A stretch of DNA of 18,811 nucleotides, taken from contig JAKBBE010000045.1 in NCBI GenBank assembly GCA_021826035.1, positions 1-18,811 of the forward strand. Direction: 5' to 3'. A program made the position numbers and the translations under genes. The notes below the pieces were generated by a model. That model saw only the letters and a program-made list of their open reading frames with translations. It had not been told where the DNA came from and did no database searches. The stretch comes from Pseudomonadota bacterium. Lineage in GTDB: Bacteria > Pseudomonadota > Gammaproteobacteria > Steroidobacterales > Steroidobacteraceae. This document shows, piece after piece, positions 1 to 8,099 of this stretch (its first letter is position 1; each line of letters starts with the position of its first letter).

Positions 1-79
1 CGCGGGCGCGACCGCTGTCGATCCGTGCCCCTCTCGTTCGTCATCTGAATCAGAATCGCACTCCCCAGGAGCCGCCTCC
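1..79. other. Left-edge stretch, no identifiable gene
   Basis: The first bases read open in frame 1 for 15 codons to a TGA at 46-48. This could be the extreme C-terminus of an upstream plus-strand gene, but it is too short to recognise. The only clear signal is an AGGAG ribosome binding site at about 68-72, serving the DGPF gene that follows. Confidence 0.3.
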
Positions 80-436
80 ATGACGTACCTCACGTTCATT
101 CGTCACGCCGAATCGTTCCGCGAGTCCGGGCCACCGCAGGCGCTGATGCAGGCCATGGTCGAGTTCGTGCAGCGCTCATTGCGCTTCGGCGTACTCCTCG
201 ACACCGGCGGGCTGCTGCCGAGCCGCTGCGGCAAGCGGGTGCGCTTCTCAGGCGAGGCGCGCACCGTGAGCGACGGTCCGTTCGCCGAGCCCCGCGAGGT
301 GGTCGCCGGGTTCTGACTCTGGCAGGTCTGCTCACTGGAGGAAGCGGTGGAATGGGTCCGTCGGTGCCCGAACCCGATGCCCGCAGACTCGGACATCGAA
401 ATCCGGCCCCTGTATGAAGCGGCAGACTTCTCATAA
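80..436 (+). pseudogene. DGPF/YCII-family protein, interrupted by one in-frame TGA
   Basis: This is a small protein of the DGPF (YCII-related) family, often encoded beside PhnB-like VOC proteins and ECF sigma factors; its biochemical role is not established. The ATG at 80 follows an AGGAG. The signature DGPFAEPREVVAGF occupies residues 65-78. Residue 79 is then TGA (314-316), and the same frame continues LWQVCSLEEAVEWVRRCPNP...IEIRPLYEAADFS to a TAA at 434-436. That downstream part is the normal C-terminal half of the family, where a tryptophan (GF-W-LWQV) is usual. The simplest reading is a TGG-to-TGA nonsense change in an otherwise intact gene of about 118 codons. Without readthrough only 78 residues are made and the C-terminal half of the ferredoxin-like fold is lost. 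Readthrough or recoding cannot be excluded from sequence alone. Confidence 0.85.
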
Positions 437-501
437 GATCGGGCGGCGCGCAGTCGGCCCGCCCTCGGCGGTCCGCGCCTGCGCCCCGGGGGAGCGGCCG
501 C

Positions 502-576
502 ATGGCTGAGAATACGGTCTGCCTCTGGTTCGACGGCGCCGCCACTTCGGGAAGCCAGGGTACCGGACCGGTTTGA
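502..576 (+). pseudogene. N-terminal remnant of a PhnB-like VOC protein (3-demethylubiquinone methyltransferase-like)
   Basis: An ATG at 502, about 10 nt after a GGGGGAG, opens MAENTVCLWFDGAA. This matches the usual beginning of the PhnB-like VOC subfamily annotated as 3-demethylubiquinone-9 3-methyltransferase-like, whose proteins start with NTxCLWFDG followed by an EEAxxFY helix. After about 14 codons the similarity ends, and the frame closes at 574-576. A full gene of this family is about 150 codons, so more than 85 percent is missing. The fragment sits between the broken DGPF gene and the AbiE pair, consistent with a deletion or insertion having removed the rest. It differs from the intact VOC protein at 1826. 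The match is short and rests on pattern recognition. Confidence 0.55.
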
Positions 577-745
577 TGTCCTCGATGCCGAGCTCAAAGA
601 CTGGGAGTCATGACCTTTCCGGACTCGCATCCGGGTCTCGCTTGGACACTTCACGAGGTCTCCGCTACGGTCGGGCGGAATATAAAAACCGTGGTAATTG
701 ACTCTAACGCTCAGGTAGTTTCGATGAAATATTCATGCTGGCCAT
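577..745 (+). promoter_or_regulatory. AT-rich leader of the abiE pair with two dyads
   Basis: From about 675 the sequence becomes much richer in A and T than its surroundings. A TATAAA at 681-686 resembles a -10 box, but I see no convincing -35 at the right distance. TTGACT at 698-703 resembles a -35 without a good -10. Two dyads sit at the start codon: ATGAA-ATA-TTCAT at 724-736 and GCCATATGGC, a perfect 10-bp palindrome, at 741-750, which covers the ATG at 746. AbiEi antitoxins are known to repress their own promoter by binding inverted repeats, so these are candidate operators; that link is inferred. The stretch 437-745 contains no intact gene. Confidence 0.35.
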
Positions 746-1528
746 ATGGCGCAGCATATTTTGATCGCTATACTTGATCTTATGGCTCAATCCAGGCCTA
801 AGTTCTCATTCAAGGAGGTCTTCGCAAAACTCCCCCGTGGCGAGCCGCTGAGCACGGCCGCGCTCCGAGAGTACGGGGTCAGCGAATTCCGGGCCTCGGA
901 CCTTGCGCGCAGCGGATGGCTCACCCATCTCGGCCGCGGCGTCTACATGCTGCCCGGCGATACGCTCTCCCGAGACGGCTGCCTCGCCTTCCTCACCCAC
1001 CGAATGACCGACTTTCATGTCGGCGGCAAGACGGCCCTCGACTGGCGCGGAGTCCGCCAAAGCGTCAGGTTCAGAGAAATGCTCACGTTATGGGGAGATG
1101 CGCCCAAGCGCCTCCCCCCGTGGTTCACCGAGCGCTTTCCCAGCCGGTATCAGGCGACTCAGCTGTTCGATGATCAGCTCCCCAAGGGACTTGGCCTGCA
1201 AGCCCTCCCGACCGGCCGCCCCGACGTACTCGTCTCCGTACCGGAGCGCGCGCTCCTCGAGTTCCTGAGTGATGTGGGGAAAATTCAGCCGCTCGAGGAA
1301 GCGCGGCAGCTCGTCGAACTCCTGCATAGCTTGCGGGAAAAGGTGCTGGACCCGCTGCTCGCACACACCAAGAGAATCAAGGTCGTTCGTCTCGCCGAAC
1401 TCCTCTCAAGAGAGTTGGAACTTCCCTGGGCCGCGACGGCACTGCGGCATAGCCAGCGTATCGGCGGAGGAAAACGCTGGGTGGCCGTGACGAAAGCCGG
1501 CGAGCGCCTGGACCTGAGGCGGCCATGA
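746..1528 (+). CDS. abiEi: Type IV toxin-antitoxin system antitoxin, AbiEi family
   Basis: This 260-residue protein has the layout of AbiEi antitoxins. The N-terminal winged helix (about residues 15-75) ends in the typical GWLTHLGRGVYMLPGD. The AbiEi core follows with HVGGKTALDWRG (about 91-102), PERALLEFL (about 185-193) and a C-terminal part ending in RWVAVTKAGERLDL. AbiEi proteins neutralise the nucleotidyltransferase toxin AbiEii and repress their own operon through the winged helix. The stop codon overlaps the toxin start as ATGA at 1525-1528, the classic coupled arrangement. The ATG at 746 has only a weak ribosome binding site; ATG 782 (MAQSRPKFSF) is an alternative start that keeps the whole domain. 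The gene looks intact although its toxin partner is broken, so it is probably an orphan antitoxin or regulator now. Confidence 0.88.
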   Translation: MAQHILIAILDLMAQSRPKFSFKEVFAKLPRGEPLSTAALREYGVSEFRASDLARSGWLTHLGRGVYMLPGDTLSRDGCLAFLTHRMTDFHVGGKTALDWRGVRQSVRFREMLTLWGDAPKRLPPWFTERFPSRYQATQLFDDQLPKGLGLQALPTGRPDVLVSVPERALLEFLSDVGKIQPLEEARQLVELLHSLREKVLDPLLAHTKRIKVVRLAELLSRELELPWAATALRHSQRIGGGKRWVAVTKAGERLDLRRP

Positions 1529-1776
1529 ATCCGCGATACGTCGACACCGTGCGCGTATTGCTCGCCGTGGCCCCGGTGGTGTTCCGGTCGCCTCGCTTTG
1601 CGCTCAAGGGAGGCACAGCACTGAATTTGTTTGTGCATGACATGCCGCGGCTCTCCGTCGACATCGACGTCGTCTTTATTGATCACACCCTCAATCGCGA
1701 AGATGCGCTGCACTGGCACGGATGTTCGAGCGCCACCCGCACGTCACGATCTTCCCCGGCGATGCCATCGAAGTGA
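1525..1776 (+). pseudogene. abiEii: Truncated AbiEii-type nucleotidyltransferase toxin
   Basis: The ATG at 1525 overlaps the antitoxin stop. The first 60 or so residues match the AbiEii (COG2253) nucleotidyltransferase family: FALKGGTALNLF carries the GG-T-L-N nucleotide-binding motif (about residues 29-38), and SVDIDVVF carries the metal-binding D-x-D (about 46-53). Family resemblance stops at about NREDALH (position 1711). The rest of this frame, WHGCSSATRTSRSSPAMPSK, is low-complexity out-of-frame sequence ending at 1776. Functional family members are roughly 250-300 residues, so the third catalytic acidic residue and the whole C-terminal helical domain are gone. The protein should be inactive as a toxin. 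The break coincides with the start of an unrelated reading frame (see 1704-1808), so this is a recombination junction, not a point mutation. Confidence 0.82.
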
Positions 1777-1808
1777 TGCCCGTTCTTGTGACCGTCCCGC
1801 AGGCCTGA
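1704..1808 (+). pseudogene. C-terminal remnant of a small unidentified protein (possibly YCII-like)
   Basis: In the frame offset from the AbiEii toxin, the sequence reads CAALARMFERHPHVTIFPGD then AIEVMPVLVTVPQA to a TGA at 1806-1808. The pattern HPHxxxxPGxxIEVxPVL looks like the last strand of YCII/DGPF-like small proteins. That would suit the neighbouring VOC and DGPF genes, but I cannot name the family with confidence. From its own ATG at 1722 it would give only 28 residues, and no ribosome binding site is visible. It is best read as the surviving 3' end of a gene whose 5' part was lost when the AbiE segment joined it. Its stop lies 17 nt before the next gene. Confidence 0.45.
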
Positions 1809-1825
1809 CGTAAGAGGAGTTCACC

Positions 1826-2257
1826 ATGCCTGAAGTGATGTTCTATCTGATTTACGACGGCAACTGTGCCGAGGCGCTGCACTTCTACGAGCATGCGCTC
1901 GGGGCGCGGATCGAGGTGCTCATCCGCGGCGCCGACACGCCGATGGCCGCGCACATCCCGCCCGAGCACGCCGATCGTGTGGTGCACGGCCGGCTCGCAC
2001 TGCCGGGCGGCGGCATGCTCTATGCGGGGGACTGCCAGGCGCACGTCGACTATCTGGGCATTCACGGCGTGCGGATGACGCTGAACTTCGAGTCGGCGGT
2101 GCAGGCCGCCGAGGCGTTCAACGGCCTGGCCGAAGGCGGCGAGGTGACCATGCCCCTGCAGCAGACCTTCTGGGCGGTCGTCTCCGGCATGGTGACGGAC
2201 CGGTTCGGCGTCCCCTGGATGATCAACGGCGAGCTGTTGCCGAGCGCGACCGGCTGA
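1826..2257 (+). CDS. PhnB-like VOC-superfamily protein
   Basis: This 143-residue protein belongs to the PhnB-like branch of the vicinal oxygen chelate (glyoxalase/bleomycin-resistance) superfamily. The opening VMFYLIYDGNCAEALHFYEHALGA (residues 4-27) is the first beta-alpha module with the characteristic A-x-x-FY-x-x-x-LGA. HGRLALPGGGMLYAGD (about 54-69) and the closing TDRFGVPWMINGE (about 126-138) are standard for PhnB/YjdN-like proteins. Length is normal and a strong AGGAG lies 8-12 nt upstream of the ATG. The subfamily has no assigned substrate, and metal ligands cannot be fixed from sequence alone. It lies 21 nt before a DGPF gene, the common VOC-DGPF pairing. It is the only apparently complete member of this degraded cluster apart from the antitoxin. 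Confidence 0.85.
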   Translation: MPEVMFYLIYDGNCAEALHFYEHALGARIEVLIRGADTPMAAHIPPEHADRVVHGRLALPGGGMLYAGDCQAHVDYLGIHGVRMTLNFESAVQAAEAFNGLAEGGEVTMPLQQTFWAVVSGMVTDRFGVPWMINGELLPSATG

Positions 2258-2278
2258 GCGGCACGGAGCGCACCGCCC

Positions 2279-2527
2279 ATGAGTTACATGCTCCTCATTC
2301 TCGAGAAACCGGGCGACCGGGCCGCGCGCGAGGAAGCCGAGGGCTGCGATCTCTACGCGCAGATGCTGCGCTTCAGCGCCGATCTGAAGGCGCGCGGCCT
2401 GCTCACGATGAGCCAGACGCTGACGTCCGATGCCCGCGGCACGCGCATCACCCGCCAGGGCGAGGCATTCACCGTGCGCGACGATCCCTTCACCGAGGCG
2501 CGCCAGATCGTCGGGGGCTTCTTTTAG
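2279..2527 (+). pseudogene. DGPF/YCII-family protein, C-terminally truncated
   Basis: The N-terminal MSYMLLILEKPGD and the signature region TVRDDPFTEARQIVGGFF (about residues 65-82) identify a second DGPF/YCII protein; the usual DGPF motif reads DDPF here. The frame stops at TAG 2525-2527, exactly where a family member would continue with FLLE/LVE and about 30-40 more residues ending in IEVRP. Unlike the gene at 80, the codons after this stop show no family resemblance, and the LysR gene's 3' end begins 24 nt later on the other strand. So the C-terminal third has been lost, probably by a rearrangement joining it to the lysR end. An alternative is a genuinely short family member of 82 residues. 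The gene is 21 nt downstream of the VOC gene and presumably cotranscribed. Confidence 0.65.
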
Positions 2528-2592
2528 CGCTGCGCGCGCGCCCAGCGCACTCAACGCAGCTGCGCAACGGGGCGCTCGCGAGCGCGCAGCGC
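2527..2592. repeat. 11-bp perfect inverted repeat at the convergent gene ends
   Basis: GCGCTGCGCGC at 2527-2537 is matched by its exact reverse complement at 2582-2592. A nested AGCGC/GCGCT pair (2544-2548 and 2572-2576) lies inside the loop. The structure spans the last base of the truncated DGPF gene and the 3' end of lysR. It could fold in either transcript and slow transcription at this convergent junction, but there is no T-run, so a classical intrinsic terminator is not supported. Confidence 0.4.
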
Positions 2593-3465
2593 CTCCAACA
2601 GGAGTGCGAACGCCGGGGAGAGCTGACGGCGGCTCGGGTAGTACAGGTGATAGCCGGGAAACGGCGGACACCAGTCCTCGAGCACCACGCGCAGATGACC
2701 CCGTGCCAGATGGGGCCGCACGATGTCCTCGGGCAGGAAGGCCACGCCGAACCCAGCGAGCGCGGCATTGAGCATCAGCGCGAGGGTGCCGAACACCAGC
2801 TGACCGTCCACCCGGACGTTCAGCTTGCGCCGGCCCTTCTCGAACTCCCAGGCGTACAGCCCACCGCGCGTCGGCAGCCGGATGTTGATGCAGTTGTGCT
2901 CGGTCAGATCCTGCGGCCTGCGCAGCACGGGCCGCCCGGCAAAATACTCCGGGGTCCCGACCACCAGCATGCGCAGGTCCGGACCGATCCGCACCGCGAT
3001 CATGTCCTTGTCCACCTGCTCACCGAAACGCACCCCGGCATCGAAGCGCTCGGCGACGATGTCGGTGAAACTCTGATCGACGCTCACCTCGACTTTGATG
3101 TCCGGGTACTGCGGCAGGAACCTCGCCAGTGCCGGCCAGAGCACCTCGCGCGCGGCGTGTTCACTCGCCGTGATGCGGATCGTTCCGGCCGGGCGGTCCC
3201 GCAGCGCGACGAGTCCCTCGAGTTCCGTCTCGATCTGCTCAAAATGCGGCCCGAGCCGCTCGATCAATCGCTGCCCCGCCTCCGTGGGCGCCAGGCTGCG
3301 GGTGGTGCGCGAGAGCAGACGGATGCCGAGCTTCGCCTCGAGCCGGCGGATCGTATGACTCAGTGCCGACTGAGACACCCCGAGCTTGGCGGCCGCGCCG
3401 GTGAAGCTGCGCTCACGCACGACGGCGAGAAAGGCCTGCAGGTCATCGAAGGCCGCGCGGGACAT
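2551..3465 (-). CDS. LysR-family transcriptional regulator
   Basis: This 304-residue protein has the full LysR layout. The N-terminal winged helix-turn-helix (residues about 5-63) contains FLAVVRERSFTGAAAKLGVS followed by QSALSHTIRRLEAKLGIRLL. A linker helix follows, then a periplasmic-binding-protein-like effector domain (about 90-295) with DIVAERFDAGVRFGE and LALMLNAALAGFGVAFLPED. This effector-domain type is common in LysR proteins encoded divergently from aldo/keto reductases and other oxidoreductases. Here two reductases start 253 nt away on the opposite strand and are its likely targets. A perfect T-N11-A dyad lies two nucleotides before the ATG, which suggests autoregulation. The inducer is unknown. 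The 3' end faces the truncated DGPF gene with only 23 nt between stops. Confidence 0.92.
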   Translation of the reverse strand: MSRAAFDDLQAFLAVVRERSFTGAAAKLGVSQSALSHTIRRLEAKLGIRLLSRTTRSLAPTEAGQRLIERLGPHFEQIETELEGLVALRDRPAGTIRITASEHAAREVLWPALARFLPQYPDIKVEVSVDQSFTDIVAERFDAGVRFGEQVDKDMIAVRIGPDLRMLVVGTPEYFAGRPVLRRPQDLTEHNCINIRLPTRGGLYAWEFEKGRRKLNVRVDGQLVFGTLALMLNAALAGFGVAFLPEDIVRPHLARGHLRVVLEDWCPPFPGYHLYYPSRRQLSPAFALLLEALRARERPVAQLR

Positions 3466-3467
3466 AC

Positions 3468-3482
3468 ATGAATCTCATTCAT
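3468..3482. promoter_or_regulatory. LysR-type operator: T-N11-A dyad
   Basis: ATGAAT-CTC-ATTCAT is a perfect inverted repeat with 6-bp arms. It contains T at 3469 and A at 3481 separated by 11 bases, the LysR-family box. It begins 3 nt from the lysR start codon and overlaps the GAG that would be lysR's ribosome binding site, so occupancy should repress lysR. A second short palindrome, ATTCGAAT at 3489-3496, lies 6 nt further on, towards the reductases, and might be an accessory half-site. Binding is inferred, not shown. Confidence 0.6.
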
Positions 3483-3508
3483 AGACCCATTCGAATTATC
3501 CCATCTAA

Positions 3509-5747
<2,239 letters not shown>

Positions 5748-5776
5748 CCCGAAGTCATCTCACGCCCGAAGCCCTC

Positions 5777-5812
5777 GCCACCGGCTCCGCCTCCTCGCGC
5801 GCAGCCGGCGGC
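5777..5812 (-). terminator. Candidate hairpin between convergent AKR and GH51 genes
   Basis: GCCACCGGCT at 5777-5786 pairs with AGCCGGCGGC at 5803-5812 around a 16-nt loop. The single mismatch becomes a G-U pair in minus-strand RNA, so the stem is complete for the GH51 transcript, 53-88 nt beyond its stop. There is no U-run on either strand, so it is a weak candidate terminator or RNA-stabilising structure. Confidence 0.3.
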
Positions 5813-5864
5813 ACCGTACTGATGCGGGCCGAACGCACCGTGCGCAACCCGCCCGGGCCAACCG

Positions 5865-7808
5865 CTACCGCACGTGCATCTTCAGCACGCTGATCGAATA
5901 CGGCGCAAACACGTGGTGCACGTCGGCCCCGAACCACCGCACGGTCTGGGTGTGCGGCACGACCTCACGCGGATGCGCCAGGGAATTCCTCGCGTGCGTG
6001 CTCGCCGCCTGCAGCGTGACCAGCGTGCCCGTATGGGCCACGGCACTCGCCCCCTCGATCCGCACCGTGAGCGTCTGCGGGCGTGGCGCGGCATTGACGA
6101 TCTTCACATACACCGTATGCGTTGAGGCAGTGCGGGTGACGGACTCGAAGCACAGCGGACCCGCACCGCGCAGCGCCGCAGCCACCACCTGGGTGCCGAG
6201 GTAACGGCTGAACATCACCTGCGCGTAGTAGCTCGGCGAACCGAAGCTGTGCAGCGCATCGTAGCCGATCAGATTCGTGCCCCACTGCGAGGCGAGCGGA
6301 TTGACGTTGACGAGCAACGGCGCATAGCTCGCCATGATGACCAGATCACTGTTGCGCTCCAGACCCGTCATCCAGGCCGCATCGCTGAGCGCCGCGCCGA
6401 AGTCCGGCGTCGGGGTGCCCTGCAGCGTCGCCCATTCGCCGACGAAGATCTTCGGGCCCGTGCGGCTCATGTGATCGAAGTGATCGGCGTCTTTGAAGAA
6501 GGTCCGCGGACTCTTGTAGAAGTGATCATCGATGACGTCCGGCTGCACATCCCCGCTGACGGGCATGGTCGCAATCAGTTTCAGGTGCGGATAGGCCTTG
6601 CGGATCGCCCGGGCGAACTGCGCGAAGCGCCCGTGCGAACCGCCGTAGCTACCGGATTTGTCGAAGAAATCCTCGTTGCCGATCTCGACGTAGCGCAGCG
6701 CGAACGGGGCCGGATGCCCGTCACGGGCACGCACCGCGCCCCACTTCGTCGTGGCGCTGCCGGTGACGAACTGGATCTCCTCCAGCGCATCCTTCACGTA
6801 CGGATCGAGCTCAGGTCCCGGCGCGATATGCATCCCGTCGAGCGCGTAACCGGCGTAGACGGCGAGCACCGGCTGCATGTGCAGGTCCTGGCACCACGTG
6901 AGATATTCCAGCAGGCCCATGCCGTCGGAGGACTCATACCCCCAGGGACTCGGGTGCGTCGGTCGGTCGACCAGCGGGCCAATGGTGATCTTCCAGTCGT
7001 ACCAATCGGCAAGCGTGTTGCCCTCGAGGTAGTTGCCGCCGGGGAAGCGCAGGAACTTCGGATGCAACGCGGCGAGCTTTTTCATCAAATCGATGCGATC
7101 CCCATTCGGCTGTCCGTCGTACGTCGGCGGGAACAGCGAGGGCAGATTGATCAGCACCGAGCCGGGGTGACTGACGGTGATGCGCACGAAGTTGTCCTGC
7201 GACTCGGCAACCTGTGCGGTGCGCATCGTGGCGGTGTACTGCTGCCACTGCGCTCCGGCGGCCGGGAACCTCGCGCGGGCGAGCACCTTGCCGCTGTCGT
7301 CATTGACGATGGCCAGGGTCACCGGGCCGGGATTGCGGCCGTCGGCCTTCAGGTAGATCGAGGCGCGATAGGTCGTATGCGGCCACACCGGGACGCCCCA
7401 GTATCCGGGGTTGTCGATACCGCCCGGATCGCGCGGACTCGCCTTCGCGGCCGTGAGTCGCATGCTGTACGGCAGCGCGGCGCTCGGTCCGCTCGAGTCA
7501 TCGATCGCCCAGGACATGCCGTCCTCGGCATTCTGATCGAGCGACCAGATTTTGATGAATTCGTGGTGCTCGCGCCGGTAGAAGACCCGGTCGCGGATCA
7601 GCTCGCCGTACAGGCCGCCGTCATAGGAGTGATTGATCTCCTCGGTCATGAGCCCGTAGAGCGTGGGACTGACCGCATGCAGCGGCCGGTTGTACTGAAT
7701 CGTCAGCGTCGCCGGCGCTCCGAGGGCGATGGACGGTGCCGCGGCCGCCAGCATGGGCAGCAGCCACAACAGCGCCGAGACGGCGCGACGGAAGGGTTGA
7801 GCACGCAT
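5865..7808 (-). CDS. Secreted alpha-L-arabinofuranosidase, GH51
   Basis: This 647-residue glycoside hydrolase family 51 enzyme removes arabinofuranosyl side chains from arabinan and arabinoxylan. A signal peptide (residues 1-30, RRAV then a hydrophobic run to ALGAPA) sends it to the periplasm or outside. A carbohydrate-binding-like beta-sandwich occupies about 95-225. The TIM barrel carries RFPGGNYLEG (254-263), the acid/base E379 in VEIGNEDFF and the nucleophile E458 in IFVGEWAT. A C-terminal beta-domain follows, to FAPYSISVLKMHVR. The start is the ATG at 7808, where the signal peptide begins. The reading frame stays open 1.6 kb further upstream, but that part is antisense to the lipoprotein hydrolase gene. 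A LacI-type palindrome lies 35-46 nt upstream of the start. The gene is convergent with the reductases and divergent from the hydrolase. Confidence 0.95.
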   Translation of the reverse strand: MRAQPFRRAVSALLWLLPMLAAAAPSIALGAPATLTIQYNRPLHAVSPTLYGLMTEEINHSYDGGLYGELIRDRVFYRREHHEFIKIWSLDQNAEDGMSWAIDDSSGPSAALPYSMRLTAAKASPRDPGGIDNPGYWGVPVWPHTTYRASIYLKADGRNPGPVTLAIVNDDSGKVLARARFPAAGAQWQQYTATMRTAQVAESQDNFVRITVSHPGSVLINLPSLFPPTYDGQPNGDRIDLMKKLAALHPKFLRFPGGNYLEGNTLADWYDWKITIGPLVDRPTHPSPWGYESSDGMGLLEYLTWCQDLHMQPVLAVYAGYALDGMHIAPGPELDPYVKDALEEIQFVTGSATTKWGAVRARDGHPAPFALRYVEIGNEDFFDKSGSYGGSHGRFAQFARAIRKAYPHLKLIATMPVSGDVQPDVIDDHFYKSPRTFFKDADHFDHMSRTGPKIFVGEWATLQGTPTPDFGAALSDAAWMTGLERNSDLVIMASYAPLLVNVNPLASQWGTNLIGYDALHSFGSPSYYAQVMFSRYLGTQVVAAALRGAGPLCFESVTRTASTHTVYVKIVNAAPRPQTLTVRIEGASAVAHTGTLVTLQAASTHARNSLAHPREVVPHTQTVRWFGADVHHVFAPYSISVLKMHVR

Positions 7809-7842
7809 GAATCGATGACCCCCTGTGTGCACCACCGTGTCT

Positions 7843-7854
7843 GGTAGCGCTACC
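7843..7854. promoter_or_regulatory. LacI-family operator-like palindrome
   Basis: GGTAGCGCTACC is a perfect 12-bp palindrome with the central CG step typical of LacI/GalR-family operators; similar TGGTAGCGCTACCA-type sites control sugar-use genes in Xanthomonadales and Caulobacter relatives. It lies 35 nt upstream of the GH51 start codon, where a bound repressor would block transcription. No LacI-family gene is in this window, so the regulator would act in trans. Confidence 0.6.
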
Positions 7855-8038
7855 GTACCCAATCCAGTGTGCCAGAATTTGCGCGCAGCGGCACCGGAGG
7901 ATCGTTCTGCTCGCACCGGCCGCGGGCCTGCCGGCGCACGCTCACCGCCCCGGAGACGCATCGTGCGGTGCCGGAAGTGGCTCGGTTCCGGGTGCGCATC
8001 GACGGTCTGATGCTCGGTGCCGAGTCGAGGCTCGCGGC

Positions 8039-8069
8039 TCGATGCCGGTGCGGGCAGTACCGACATCGA
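8039..8069. promoter_or_regulatory. Imperfect dyad upstream of the lipoprotein hydrolase
   Basis: TCGATGCCGGT at 8039-8049 pairs at 10 of 11 positions with ACCGACATCGA at 8059-8069 around a 9-nt loop. It ends 30 nt before the ATG at 8100. It could be an operator or an RNA hairpin. The wider 7855-8099 stretch is rich in short dyads but holds no gene. A TATACG at 8087-8092 could be a -10 element, which would start transcription almost at the ATG. Confidence 0.35.
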
Positions 8070-8099
8070 GGCGGAAATTCCTGTGGTATACGTCCGCCC

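Noticed and set aside
1691..2671. 326-codon minus-strand frame over the VOC and DGPF genes
   Set aside because: It lies opposite a clearly recognisable VOC protein and shows no domain of its own.
6249..7847. 532-codon plus-strand frame across the GH51 gene
   Set aside because: It is a shadow of a certain GH51 coding sequence in GC-rich DNA; it has no family features and no ribosome binding site.
7860..7882. Sigma-54-like promoter (TGGCAC...TTGG on the minus strand) upstream of GH51
   Set aside because: The spacing is one base too long and the -12 GC is replaced by GG, so the consensus is not met.
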